Source: Clavelina lepadiformis | Taxonomy: Eukaryota; Chordata; Ascidiacea; Aplousobranchia; Clavelinidae | Direction of reading: 5' to 3' | Length of the DNA stretch: 64,000 nucleotides | NCBI RefSeq assembly: GCF_947623445.1 | Contig: NC_135245.1 | Coordinates: forward strand, 19,661,501 to 19,725,500 | Shown here: positions 25,207-36,546 of the stretch, piece by piece | Layout of the letters: every line of letters begins with the position of its first letter | Numbering within the stretch: the stretch's first letter is position 1 | Program-made: the position numbers and the translations under genes | The notes under the pieces: generated by a model | Seen by the model: only the letters and a program-made list of their open reading frames with translations | The model's database searches: none | What the model was told of the DNA's origin: nothing

Positions 25207-25720
25207 ACTGTTGCTTCTCCCGCACATAGTCATAGCAAAATGTGGCGTTCCGTTGCATTGTTTGCTGTAGAAAATTAAAATTTGGTGACTTTTCATAAAA
25301 AATGTTCAGCTATCTGTCCATGTTTGTTTGATAAAGTTGGATTTTGTAATTTTTGAGATATTGTGATATTTATATAATTTTGCTCTCTCTCCGCATTGAA
25401 GCGTATTACTCATTTACGCACCAATAACTTGACTAACTATTCTTTTTCGTTCTCTTTTCACAGCGGGGACGCGGCGTAACAAGAAGAATTTCTAGAAATG
25501 TGTCACTTTTAGAAATACCTAATTTACACTAAATTCACTTTCTTTAGTTTTACAATTATGATGTATACAGGAATCCAGATGATGTTTCTACTAACCTGTA
25601 ATAATCTCATCAGTCTACGACGCATAGTTTTCTAGTAATTAACGATTGCAAATGTGTGTGCGGGGTTGGCCACACCTAGTTTTTTTAGTAAACTCGCGAG
25701 CCTGGTTAGGATAGGGTTAA
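25207..25720 (+). mobile_element. piggyBac-like MITE, copy 2
   Basis: Homologous to the 21.1 kb copy over nearly its whole length, ending GGATAGGG-TTAA at 25720. The left end is cut, and it is sandwiched between two arrays of the Mutator-like repeat. Confidence 0.7.
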
Positions 25721-26361
25721 AAGGGTACTACGACACCTTATCGAAAGACACTTTATCGAAAGACACTTTATCGAACGACACCTGATCGAAACGACAGCTG
25801 ATCGAAAGACACTTTATCGAACGACAGTTAATCGAGCCGACAGTTGATCGAAAGACACTTTATCGAAACGACAGCTGATCGAACGACATTTTATCGAACC
25901 GACAGTTAATCAAAACGACAGTTGATCGAACGACACTTTATCGAACCGACAGTTCAAGCAAGATTTTAGCGTGTTTCTCAAACATTGGAACAATGAGCCA
26001 TTGTGATGTGCGGTCTTTGTAATGGTGTGCATTAATGAATTGTGATGTATATATCATAAAGTTGACGATTTATATTTTATATCTATATTTTATATTTGTA
26101 TCATAAAGTGTTCGATTTCGCATGGCGGCCGGCCCGCCCACATATTAATAAGATATCACAAGAATACGCACGAGAATTACTAAGTACGAGATTGTCTGTA
26201 CAGTAGACTAGACTAGTCATTATAGATACAAAGAGTAAGGAATTGAAGGCAAAATTTAATAGCAAGGGGCATGTCGCTGTCTGACTTTTACACAAAGTAG
26301 CTTCTTGAAAGTGGTCTTTATCCCAGCTTGACCGACAGCGCAAAATAAATGGCTTCGATGC

Positions 26362-26685
26362 TTGGTAGCACGTACACATGTGAATGTCTTCCACCGGGTT
26401 CAAGATGACCTTCCACGAACGAATAATAGCATTGAAGGATGGCACAATGCGTTCAGCAAGCGTGTCTCAATATCCCATCCGACGCTTCGCAGACTCGTCA
26501 AAAAAATTAAGCAGGAAGGTTCCAACGAAATGTTAATTGAACAATTGAGTGCTGGAATCGATGGCCCACCACGGAAGAAGCGCTACGACGCCGTCAACCA
26601 ACGGCTGAAGAGCATAGTTGAAAATTATGACTCAACAAATATGGACATAAAAAGTTATCTTCGAGCAATTGCACACAACTTGTAA
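26362..26685 (+). CDS. MULE-type transposase, C-terminal fragment
   Basis: An open frame of 107 residues with the run NNSIEGWHNAFSKRVSISHP followed by a basic helix and KKRYDAVNQRLKSIV. The N(N)S(I/V)EGWHN motif is typical of the C-terminal region of MULE-type transposase proteins in animals. The upstream catalytic part is not present, so it is a non-functional fragment. A partial inverted duplicate of its end lies at 27660-27770. Confidence 0.6.
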   Translation: MVARTHVNVFHRVQDDLPRTNNSIEGWHNAFSKRVSISHPTLRRLVKKIKQEGSNEMLIEQLSAGIDGPPRKKRYDAVNQRLKSIVENYDSTNMDIKSYLRAIAHNL

Positions 26686-26819
26686 TTAAATGAATGCGAT
26701 TGAAATGTGCACTTCGTCAGTTGTCGTGCTTTTAACAGTGCATGTTGCCAGTTCTTTTAATAAATTGTCGTTCTTTTAACAGTGCATATCGTCAGTTGTT
26801 TCAATAAATTGTGGATCTT

Positions 26820-27238
26820 TTAACTCTATCCTAACCAGGCTCGCGAGTTTACTAAAAAAACTAGGTGTGGCCAACCCCGCACACACATTTGCAATCGTTA
26901 ATTACTAGAAACCTATGCGTCGTAGACGATGACATTATTACAGGTTAGTAGAAACATCATCTGGCTTCCTGTATACATCATAATTGTAAAACTAAAGAAA
27001 GTGAATTTAGTGTAAATTAGGTATTTCTAAAAGTGACACATTTCTATAAATTCTTCTTGTTACGCCGCGCCCCCGCTGTGAAAAGAGAACGAAAAAGAAT
27101 AGTTAGTCAAGTTATTGGTGCGTAAATGAGTAATACGTTTCAATGCGGAGAGAGAGCAAAATTATATAAATATCACAATATCTCAAAAATTACAAAATCC
27201 AACTTTATCAAACAAACATGGACAGATAGCTGAACATC
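26820..27238 (-). mobile_element. piggyBac-like MITE, copy 3 (truncated)
   Basis: Reverse-oriented copy starting at TTAA (26820) with CTCTATCCTAACCAGG. It is highly similar to copy 2 and cut at the word TTCAGCTATCTGTCC. It lies inside the Mutator-like composite. Confidence 0.65.
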
Positions 27239-28425
27239 ACAATGACCCATTGTTTCAATGTTTGAGAAACACGCAAAAATCTTGCTTGAACTGTCGGTTC
27301 GATAAAGTGTCGTTCGATCAACTGTCGCTTTCATCAGCTGTCGGTTCGATAAAGTGTCGTTTGATCAACTTTCGGTTCGATAAAGTGTCTTTCGATCAAC
27401 TGTCGTTTCGATCAGGTGTCGTTTCGATCAGGTGTCGTTCGATTAAGTGTCTTTCGATAAAGTGTCGTTCGATTAAGTGTCGTTCGATAAAGTGTCTTTC
27501 GATAAGGTGTCGGGTCACGGGTTAAAAGATCCACAATTTATCGAAATAACTGACGATATGCACTGTTAAAAGAACGACAATTTATTAAAAGAACTGACAA
27601 CATGCACTGTTAAAAGCAACTGACGAAGTGCACATTTCAATCGCATTCATTTAATTACAAGTTGTGTGCAATTGCTCGAAGATAACTTTTTTATGTCCAT
27701 ATTCGTTGAGTCATAATTTTCGACTATGCTCTTCAGCCGTTGGTTGACAGCGTCGTAGCGCGTGATCTTAGCTTGCTTTTCGTGAATTTCATTGTTGAAA
27801 ATATTTGTTCACATGTGTACGTGCTACCAAGCATCGAAGCCATTTATTTTGCGCTGTCGGTCAAGCTGGGATAAAGACCACTTTCAAGAAGCTACTTTGT
27901 GTAAAAGTCAGGCAGCGACATGCCCCTTGCTATTAAATTTTGCCTTCAATTCCTTACTCTTTGTATCTATAATGACTAGTCTAGTCTACTGTACAGACAA
28001 TCTCGTACTTAGTAATTCTCGTGCGTATTCTTGTGATATCTTTTTAATATGTGGGCGGGCCGGCCGCCATGCGAAATCGAACACTTTATGATACAAATAT
28101 AAAATATAAATCGTCAACTTTATGATATATACATCACAATTCATTAATGCACACCATTACAAAGACCGCACATCACAATGGCTCATTGTTTCAATGTTTG
28201 AGAAACACGCAAAAATCTTGCTTGAACTGTCGGTTCGATAAAGTGTCGTTCGATCAACTGTCGTTTTGATTAACTGTCGGTTCGATAAAGTGTCGTTCGA
28301 TCAACTGTCGGCTCGATTAACTGTCGTTCGATAAAGTGTCTTTCGATCAGCTGTCGTTTCGATCAGGTGTCGTTCGATAAAGTGTCTTTCGATAAAGTGT
28401 CTTTCGATAAGGTGTCATAGTACCC

Positions 28426-29815
28426 TGCATTTCAGGCCCTAAGAGGTGGTAAGCCCAGGGCGGAACAATTTTGAATATGTTCGCGTAGAAGGTAATGTCG
28501 CCATCTGGTTTTGCAAAACTTGAAAATAATAATCAGAAGCGCATTCGAATCCACAAAGAGGACGATAGTAAAGCGATTGCCAGGCGTGCCAGAATACATT
28601 TGTAATACATTTGTATTTGCCATTACATTTGCAGAAGCATTACATTCTGCAAAACTCTTGGTGTATAAATCTAAAAGATATAGCCTGCTACTAAAAAAAT
28701 ATCGTATTACAAGCAAAATGCCTAACATAAATTGTTTCGGCAGTAACTTACCGTTTCCTCTGAGGTTAAATATTTATGCAATGAAGCCTATAAAACAACA
28801 CGTACTGTATCGGACTCGTGAACAATTGTTTCGCTTCTGTCTGTTTGAAATGTTAGCTTGACAAAAAGCACAGCTTCAGGCATCTGAGACATAAGAATTT
28901 GTATTTGTGCTGTTAATTGATGAGCGGCTTTTATCTGAATAGAAATGCCCATCCAAAGCTGTAGCCAGGGCAGAGATTTTACCGCGGTGTTTAAATCAAG
29001 TACATCCCCAGCTAAGTTCCCTGTAAGCTGCGCGCGTGCGCAAATGCGCACTGCTCCCACGGTCTCCGCGCATAGAAAATCTGTGCTGCGCACAAGAAAA
29101 AAATCCAACCTGAATTGAAAATAAAATAAACGCATAATAATGGCCACAGTGCGCACGTCTGATGTTGCTCACAGTGGTCCAAGGGACCGATCAGGGAGTT
29201 AGTGTGTTTGCTCAGACTCGTGAAAAATTAGCGGAAACATTGATCCCCAGTTAGGTATGCTGCTAAGATAATTCCGCAGTAAAAATTTTTCAGCCACAAT
29301 TCCACAAATATTAAGGAAGTTAGTGCCTCAGTATGGCTACGGGCTATGGCACAACCGATTTCAAGGAAAGCTTTCAGAGGCAGCAGAACTTCCTTCCTGG
29401 TAAGATTTGTTACTACAATAATTCAATGACATCACTGCTCTAGAAACGGTTTGGGCTGGCTGAATTTGTGCTGTATATGCGACGAACAAATGCGCAACCA
29501 AGTTTACTGCGGGAAGTTTAGTGGTGCTGTATCATTGGACACTTATCATCAAGGACAATATTGGAAGAGATAAGGGCCGAGAATTCAGTCAGATCAGTCA
29601 ATCAGTCAGAAGAGTCAATTTGCTCCTTCACACGTGACTCACACCTGCTCTTCCCCAGGTACGTGTTTGTGTGGTCGGACGGTTTATTCCAATGACTATT
29701 CAACCGCAGATGTTGATGGGGTCGTTCGGGGTCGAATCGACCTGGAACCGTGTATTTGTGATTGTGTTTGATGACAGCCCTGCAAACGGGGATTCCCAGC
29801 AAATGAAACTACATT
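28426..29815. other. Intergenic or intronic, unclear repeats
   Basis: No host exon that I trust. The stretch 28860-29160 is enriched in GCGC words (GCGCGTGCGCAAATGCGC near 29030) and encodes a long meaningless minus-strand frame; it resembles a transposon end. It may be intronic for the Fringe-like gene if that gene has upstream exons. Confidence 0.35.
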
Positions 29816-29823
29816 GCTTACAC

Positions 29824-30726
29824 CAGTGGTTTTTAACCTTTTTCGTACCTCGCCCTTTTTAGCAACCCAAGATGACGGGACGACCCCATTCCAAAATAAT
29901 GCAGTTATGTACACAAGTACAATTAAAAATAAGGCAAAAGTAATGAATGAAAAGGTCAAATAAATAAGTCTATTTATATTATATTCTACAAACACTGTAC
30001 ATCGCTTAGCAGCATAAAATCAATAAATATTCTTAAAAATTGCTAAGTGTCTTTCACGTAAGACTGTTAAAAGTCTGCATCAGTTGCTAGTCTTCAGAGC
30101 CGACCGTATAACAACGTTTTACAAGAAAAGTGCTACTTACTCAACTGACAATGCCACTCAAGATTATGGAAGAACAACTACCGAATGGGGCATAAACAAC
30201 AAGTGAGCCTGGTGAACTGAAGTTCTGCTTACGCCTAGACTAACTGCAGTTGCCTCTCTGAGTACCCCTTATCTGCTAAAATATGTTGATCTGAGCTCTC
30301 ATTTTAGCTGTATGAGACCTCTTTTTGCCCATTTTTTAAGAAAGAATAAAAAAAATAAAACTACAGTAGTAGTGTACTTGCAAAATTACAAAAGAACTAG
30401 GCTAACAAAGCTAAAATGAGATGGTAACAGTCCTTTACGGCTAATCTATACAATAATATTATGTAACAATCGTCTTCATCTTTTAATGATTAAACGCATT
30501 TTTCACTAATAAACCCAAACAATGCAAGTGGTCTTACTTAAACTGTTGCACAGCACTGTAGAGTAAAAAAACTAATCAAAAACCATTCATTTCTTTGCAA
30601 ACCAGCTTTTACCCATTTCTTTCAAAAAAGTTAAAAAATACACCCACTCATCAAATACATCGCGACCTCCAGAAAAAAGGCTAGCTACCCCAGTTAGGGT
30701 CGCGACCCCTAGGTTGAAAACCACTG
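29824..30726. mobile_element. Non-autonomous hAT element with 8-bp target duplication
   Basis: The ends are CAGTGGTTTTTAACC and GGTTGAAAACCACTG, a classic hAT terminal inverted repeat. Flanks GCTTACAC (29816-29823) and GTTTACAC (30727-30734) are an 8-bp target duplication with one mismatch. The interior (about 900 bases) has no transposase. It ends 56 bases before the first visible Fringe-like exon. Confidence 0.85.
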
Positions 30727-30782
30727 GTTTACACATAACGGTAGGTATACTAAACGATTCTTACGTCATGCTGTAAACGCAG

Positions 30783-31515
30783 GTGTATTTGATCACTGAC
30801 GAAGCGGATGACGTCTTTCAAAATAAAACAGGTAGTAATTTATTGTCTTAGAGAAACAGTTTGAAACTGAAAACAAATCATGATGTTTTTGGTTATCACT
30901 TATCACTAGTATCATATGACATCGAAGTGTCATTGTGCAATCATGTGACATATGCATACGTGTAGTCATATGAAATGGCTTTCTTTTTCACAGGAAAAAG
31001 ATTAACTTTTACCGAATGTGGAAGCACTTATGAAAGGTATAGTCTTGTTAAATAAACAGACTTAGTTACAAATAATTGATATACAGAAGCGGATTTTTAA
31101 TCATGTTTTGCAGATATAATGTTTGTTGTAAAACTGGGGTGGAATTCGGCATATTTTTGTCACGTAAAGAAAAGTAAGCATCTACGCATTATTATCACAC
31201 AAACGCACAAAGCTATTCGATTGTGACGACTGTCTTTGGTAACTGTATCTTCGTTTTACTATTTTTCCTTAAGTGAAAAATCTTTTTTTGCCGATTACTA
31301 CTCCCTTTGGAAAGGTCTAGAATTCGATTAATGCAATGCTTAAAATATCGAAGTACATAAATATCTTATTGCATAATCTTTCCAGATGGTGGTGTCATTT
31401 CGACGATGACAATTACGTCAACACAGAGAAACTTGTGGCTTTGTTGGACAACTTTAACTTTAGCGAGAGTTTCTACGTCGGCAGGAGAAGCAGATACGCT
31501 AAAGATTATATGACA
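30783..31515 (+). CDS. Fringe-like glycosyltransferase (GT31), four internal exons, incomplete
   Basis: Four small exons with GT-AG sites and closing phases: 30783-30831 (VYLITDEADDVF, cf. FTDGEDE of Fringe), 30994-31036 (ECGSTYE, cf. NCSAAHS), 31114-31173 (CCKTGVEFG, cf. CCKMAVEYD) and 31386-31515 (KWWCHFDDDNYVN, then FYVGRRS). The last matches the Fringe metal site WFCHVDDDNYVN and the YVGKPS that follows it. Fringe adds GlcNAc to O-fucose on Notch EGF repeats in the Golgi. The N-terminal anchor and stem exons and the downstream FWFATGGAG exons were not found before the converging GT31 gene at 32.9 kb. It is either a gene fragment or a gene with very distant exons. The flanks are crowded with transposons. 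Confidence 0.75.
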
Positions 31516-32153
31516 GTAGGTTAGTTTTGTTTTTTTTGTAAGATATGTAGTCGTTCGACTACTGTATTGCAGCCTTTTACCCAGCCTATCAGTGATTACA
31601 ACCTGGATTTTTTTTTCGAGTGCCGTTATACTTTGCAACGTTTAAAAAGTAATAATACTAGTATTCGTTCTGTTCCTTGCATTGATCAAAGCTGCTTTAC
31701 TCGAGTACCGTTTTCGTGGTACTTTGGCACTAACTTCCTATGACTCGGTTATGAGGTAGGGCTGGATGGCAAAAATAGGTTACAAAAGAATTTCAAAAAA
31801 TCTTCCATAATTTCTATGTTTTAACTAAGTGTTCAAGTCCTATGTTGCATCTGGGTACTTGCTACTCCGCCTCATGGTCTATGCTTGTACTTGAAGCAAA
31901 AAAAAAATTATGGAGAAGCCTAAATAACTCCAAGTAATGATACAATTTCTCGAGCAAATCCAAATACTTTGAAATAGTATTCACTGTGGTATCTATGAAG
32001 CCATACTTAAGATAATTTTGGTCATACTTTCTCTTTTTTCCACTCATTTTGTGTCAATACAATTAGTTTAATTACTAAAATACCTGGTTATTAAATCAAT
32101 ACTAAATTTAATTTTTACTTCATTTTACGGTTTTAATATTGGCTGACGTTGGT
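31516..32153. other. Downstream of the last visible Fringe exon, nothing recognised
   Basis: I looked here for the Fringe FATGGAG exon and did not find it. Only AT-rich sequence is visible. Confidence 0.4.
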
Positions 32154-32575
32154 TTTACCCTATTTAAACCGGGTGCGCGACATTACTATTTTTATTATGT
32201 GTGGCCGACACTGCACACAAATTTTCAATCGTTAATGACTCGAAAATTATACGTCGTCAACTGATCGGATATTTACAGGTTAGTAGCAAAAACATCTGGC
32301 TTCCAGTATACATAATTGTAAAACTAAAGAAAATGCATTTAGTGTAAATTAAGTATTTCTACAAGTGAAACATTTGTAAAAGTTTTTCTTTGTTACGCCA
32401 CCCCCCGTTGTGAGAAAAAACAGGTCACCGCAAAAAGAGAACACAAAAGAACAGTTAGTCAAGCTAGGAGTGCATGAATGAGTAAACGAATTTAACGAAA
32501 ACAATGCGGAGAAACACCAAATATTATGACGTAACAATTGACGTATTTCAGAATCCAAATTTCAAAAATACAATT
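32154..32575 (-). mobile_element. piggyBac-like MITE, copy 4 (divergent)
   Basis: Begins TTTA-CCCTATTTAAACCGGG and follows copies 1-3 in reverse orientation, including ATCTGGCTTCC. It is more diverged than the others and lacks a clear far end, so it is probably the oldest of the four. Confidence 0.55.
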
Positions 32576-32664
32576 GCCACCGTGACACACTTTAAAATTT
32601 TAGTAAAAATGAACCTATTGCGAAAGTCAAGAAAGCATGTTTTGACATAGCTTATAGATTAGAA

Positions 32665-32731
32665 TAAACAGTTTGTCATCTCTCGCGCCCCCCTTATGAA
32701 TCTTACACGCCCCCCAGTTTAAGAACCACTG
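32665..32731. mobile_element. Single hAT-type end
   Basis: The sequence ends GTTTAAGAACCACTG, a canonical hAT terminal repeat preceded by C-rich runs. The partner end was not found nearby, so this is a remnant. Confidence 0.4.
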
Positions 32732-32904
32732 ATCTAAATCTTTACTGGATACGTATGGTGCAAATAAAACAGGATACCTATGGTGCGAGCAATAGCCTAC
32801 TACAAAATATAGTGCGGACAAGTTTGATTTCCTCTGACGGAAACAACCTAAAGAGAACACTGTAAGCTGCATACAAATGAAACAGTTATAAAGGATAATA
32901 TCAA

Positions 32905-34800
32905 TCAAAATTCGCTGTCAGTTAGACGGAATTTTTTCATACAAACTGAATACGGCCTTACGTTAAGTTTTACAAGCAAATGCTCCCACAAGTCTAGTTT
33001 CCACTCCATGCCTGATGCAGAATCCGTTACTAAATCTACAAAATGTTTTGCAATTCGCTCCTTAGTTTCGACTAAAAGTTCGTTGGGCATTGCTAGTTTT
33101 TGGCGAAGCAAACCTGTGATCCAAACGTCGTCTAGATTGTAATATTTTTCTGTTTTCTGAATTAAAGTTTTCAGTTTTCCTATAACGCTGACGCTGGTCG
33201 TGTACATGCCACCTAAGCAATATTTGGGCCAGTATGGCCAAGGATATTGTTGCTTTGAAGCACTATTTTTGTCCCGTACGTCTCTGATCGGTTCATTAAA
33301 TCCGGTGCCAAACATACAAATGATTGGAAATTCCGGCCACTCTTTCTCCACTACAACTTCTCTGTATTGACCAATCAGTTTTGTCACTTTAAGCATATCA
33401 ATCCACATGTCGTCATCTGAAGTGGAGTAGTAGTAGTTGGATGGAAGGTTTTCTGAAGCCCATTTCATTCCCGCTAATGTTTTTACTCCAATTTGTCTAA
33501 AATACAAAACCCACCAGACCAAGTTACTATGTAGCGTTCACCACCATGTCCGCTAGATAGCAGCAGGACACCACATTTTTTTGCCCAAAGAATTATTGTA
33601 TTTTTCCTGTTTGCATTTCGAGTCAGTCGTCGTAAGGTGGCGTACAGACGTTCTTTTGAGACGTCTCTCCGCGTCAAGTGATGCCCGTGCTTCAGCACGT
33701 GTTATTTATGAATTAAATAATATCAAGTTAGCAGTAGTGATGTACCAGGAACAGCTCAACAACATGTATATTGCGTAATGTCTTTCTTTTCGCTATCGCT
33801 ATAACCCTATCCCGTTAATAGGTTATCAATAAGCAGCATTCCCATTCATCACAAAATATTCATTAAATTTAAGTAGCCTACATCAACTCACTGATAATTT
33901 TCCTGTAGCGATATCTGCAAGATATCTCCATATATTCGCTGTTCTTCTTCTAGTAGAGCTTCTTTGTCTGCATCTCCGACGCCGACAATAAAAATCGTAT
34001 GAAACATTCCCCTTTCGATACGCCTGACTGATCCCCAGGTATCTCGAATTAGCGTTCTTCGTTTGAAGTTGTTTATTGTTGATTTGACAAATGTAACCAT
34101 CACCCACTGCTTTCCTAAAAAGTTAAATAAACAAAACGATTGAGAATATGACTTGAAACTAAACAAGGTGAACTAAGTTTTGTTTTTCTAACAAAATGTC
34201 AAACCGTAAACTCGATTCTTTAATATGCTGAAGTGGTGTTGAGGTTAGTTTGAAGTTGCTACGAAAATATTTTGGCCAGGGCGTTCCAAGCACTCAATTC
34301 AAAGACAATACGCAACAATCGGTCCCAGTTCATTGTCAATGTAGGTTAATAAAGTTTACCATATTTGGGATCATTGTGAAGGTTTCCATAACACAGCTCT
34401 TCAAAGTGCATTTTGGGCGTTCTCACAAAATAATATGTCTTTGATTCGAGTTTGATTCCGGTGGAAAATTTCATGGGGGGGGGCAGGACCTTTGTTAGAA
34501 TCGACATCGGTAATGCTGTGGTTGGTTGGGAAGATCGCCCGATGGCGATACCTGATGCTAAAAGAGCCACATTTTAAATTGAAAAAAAAACTAAATTCTC
34601 TTTTTGTCAAGCTTTACTTACATTATCTCTGGCTTCGGTAAGCTGTAAATTTTGGCAAAGAGTAGAAGCAAGCCAACGACAAAAAAACAAGGAAAAATTG
34701 CTGTCACTCGTCTGGACCTTTGCGTGGGAAAAGAGAATTGTGTAAATCTTGCTGTTTTGAGTTGGCATAAGACTAACTTTATTCGAGACAGAAGGTTCAT
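32905..34800 (-). CDS. Beta-1,3-galactosyltransferase-like (GT31), copy 4
   Basis: A Golgi GT31 transferase. The clear exons are 34800-34622 (basic residues then anchor IFPCFFVVGLLLLFAKIY, phase 2), 34114-33892 (QWVMVTFVKSTINN) and 33496-32905 (catalytic). The last exon has DDDMWIDM, YPWPYWPKYCLGGMY, intact LDDVWITG and a longer, diverged C-terminus. The stem exon is probably 34515-34360 (donor in the correct phase; MKFSTGIKL may match NNHGIEF), but its length is one base off the expected phase. It spans a run of nine C residues (34475-34483), so either that run varies in length or the exon differs. The stretch MFGTGFNEP is shared with copy 1 only. It is the most diverged copy and probably functional. 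Confidence 0.85.
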
Positions 34801-35563
34801 GGCCTTTCAGTGCGTAACAGTCAGAGCTGTCTGTGCAAGTCTGGGTAAGAATGAAACATCCAGAATATTAGAAAACAGTGCAGCAAACCTTTCAGTTCTA
34901 ACTTAAAACTTTATCAGTCAAATCATTATCATCGAAGTCATTGCCAATGCTTAACTTTTAAAATAGTCTTCAAAGATCTGTCAGTTTGTGTTAAAAATAC
35001 GCTGAGCTTATCTCCAACAAACTGAAGGAAATGTTAAAGTTAAAGACAAAGAATAATTGAAAGTCAATAACTGAATACGTTGCATTTCTTTCAATTACTA
35101 ACGGAAAGCAGGATGCTGAATCGTATCTCGCCCATCTAACGGTTTTGCATTAGTAATTTAGTCATGAGCTTCTAATGTGGTGTCCATCAAAGTTTTGCTG
35201 CAATCCAAAACACCTCTGTCCTGCTTAAACCCAACCATTCTTTGCAAATTTCTACTGAAAAAAGTTGAGATAAAATGAAGTCGCCAAAACAAATGTTACC
35301 AAGACTACTACACAACGGCTCTCGATGGCTTGATTCACAACAATGTTCAAATGGTCAAACAGTAATTGTCGATCTCTCTGTTTCAAAGTACGTAACTCGA
35401 AACTCTTTTGTTCACCAACGAACTAAGTTGTAGAAAAGCACATACCACAATTTACCACGTAAAAGTCGGTCGGTTTTGTTTCTGTAATGAGTAGGACGAT
35501 GAGAATTCTGTAATAATTTCCACGGAATTCTTTTATACAAATGCAATATGAACTGGTAGAACT

Positions 35564-35624
35564 AGTAATTACAAGTAATGAATCAAGTAATTACAAGTAA
35601 TCTCCAAAGTAATTACAAGTAATG
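35564..35624. repeat. 22-bp minisatellite with TAATTA cores
   Basis: Three copies of GTAATTACAAGTAAT spaced 22 bases apart. TAATTA is a generic homeodomain core, but the tandem spacing is also what a minisatellite would give. Confidence 0.5.
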
Positions 35625-36546
35625 AACGTATAACAGTTTCTGAATAATACTCTACTCTCCCTCATACCAATCGTACTTTTCCGAAGATATGAATTTTTGC
35701 AACAAGCTCTTGTTGGACTTCAAAAGTACATAAAATTTTCCATAAGACATGCTCTGTACTGAATTGTTAAAATTTCTTTCATTCTCTCAATGGTCATCTT
35801 ATCTCTTTCTTAAATATCTTAAATCTTATCTTAAGAGGTAGTAAACAACTTATGTCATAAACGAGTTGCAGACAGGTTTAAAGCAGACAGTTTTGACGAG
35901 CTAAGAATGTTCACGACCTAGAAAAAGTTTGAAAAAAGGTGGCAACCTAGAAAAACTTGGACTAAAATACAATTTAAAGAAATCGCGGAGTTTTAAGTAC
36001 ATTTTAGCATTTCTCCCTGACGCAGATTTGAACACTAAATTCCCTGACATGTCAGGGAAAATCCTGACGTATGGCAACCCTATTATAGTCTCTAAGAAAC
36101 AAGTTTGCGCTCTTCACAGCCATGAATGTGGCTCAGTAGACTTTAAGTCACACCCGGATGCGTGATTCAGTTGACTTCGAGCCACGAATCTAGCTTTTCT
36201 AAGCCACAGTTTGGCTCATCTGGGGAACATTCCTGTTCATGTTTGTGGCGCAAAATTGAAAGAAAAGTGTGGCTCAGACACTACAATCGCGTCTCTGCTC
36301 TGGTAATATTGAGTGACAACACCTTGAAGAGAAAAAGTACAATACAAGTCTGTGAGACTAATTTTTTGTCCACTGGCTCTCTGTCAAATGAGCCACATAT
36401 TTTTTGAGCCAGTTTTCCAAAAGAGACTACAACCGAAAAATTACAACTCCGTCTCAAAGATAATGAAAACCTACTTGGTATATTTTTCAATTACGTCACA
36501 CAGAACGCAGAGTGATTGTGTTGTGTTCGAAGGTGATCACTGATCA

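Larger units (their letters stand above)
25723..28425. mobile_element. Palindromic Mutator-like (MULE) composite
   Basis: The outer ends read GGGTACTA(C/T)GACACCTTATCG inward on both sides. Each end carries 15-base tandem repeats (25732-25955, inverted at 28200-28415). Arms of about 620-660 bases (25723-26383 and 27808-28425) are near-identical inverted copies, including the CGGCCGGCCCGCCCA word. The 3' end of the transposase frame (26575-26820) recurs inverted at 27525-27770. An additional repeat array (27290-27520) and a MITE sit in the middle. The best reading is two copies of one element joined head to head, one missing about 200 internal bases and with a MITE inserted next to it. Confidence 0.65.

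Noticed and set aside
26101-26445. Pair of open frames at 26101-26445 (-) and 27792-28091 (+) sharing the same peptide
   Set aside because: They are the two arms of the inverted repeat translated in mirror frames, not two copies of a gene.
27250-27525. 91-residue frame with a repeating CRSIKC pattern
   Set aside because: It is only the translation of the 15-base tandem repeat of the Mutator-like element.
28788-29156. 122-residue minus-strand frame with GCGC-rich DNA
   Set aside because: Looks like translation of a transposon end; no host family and no splice support.
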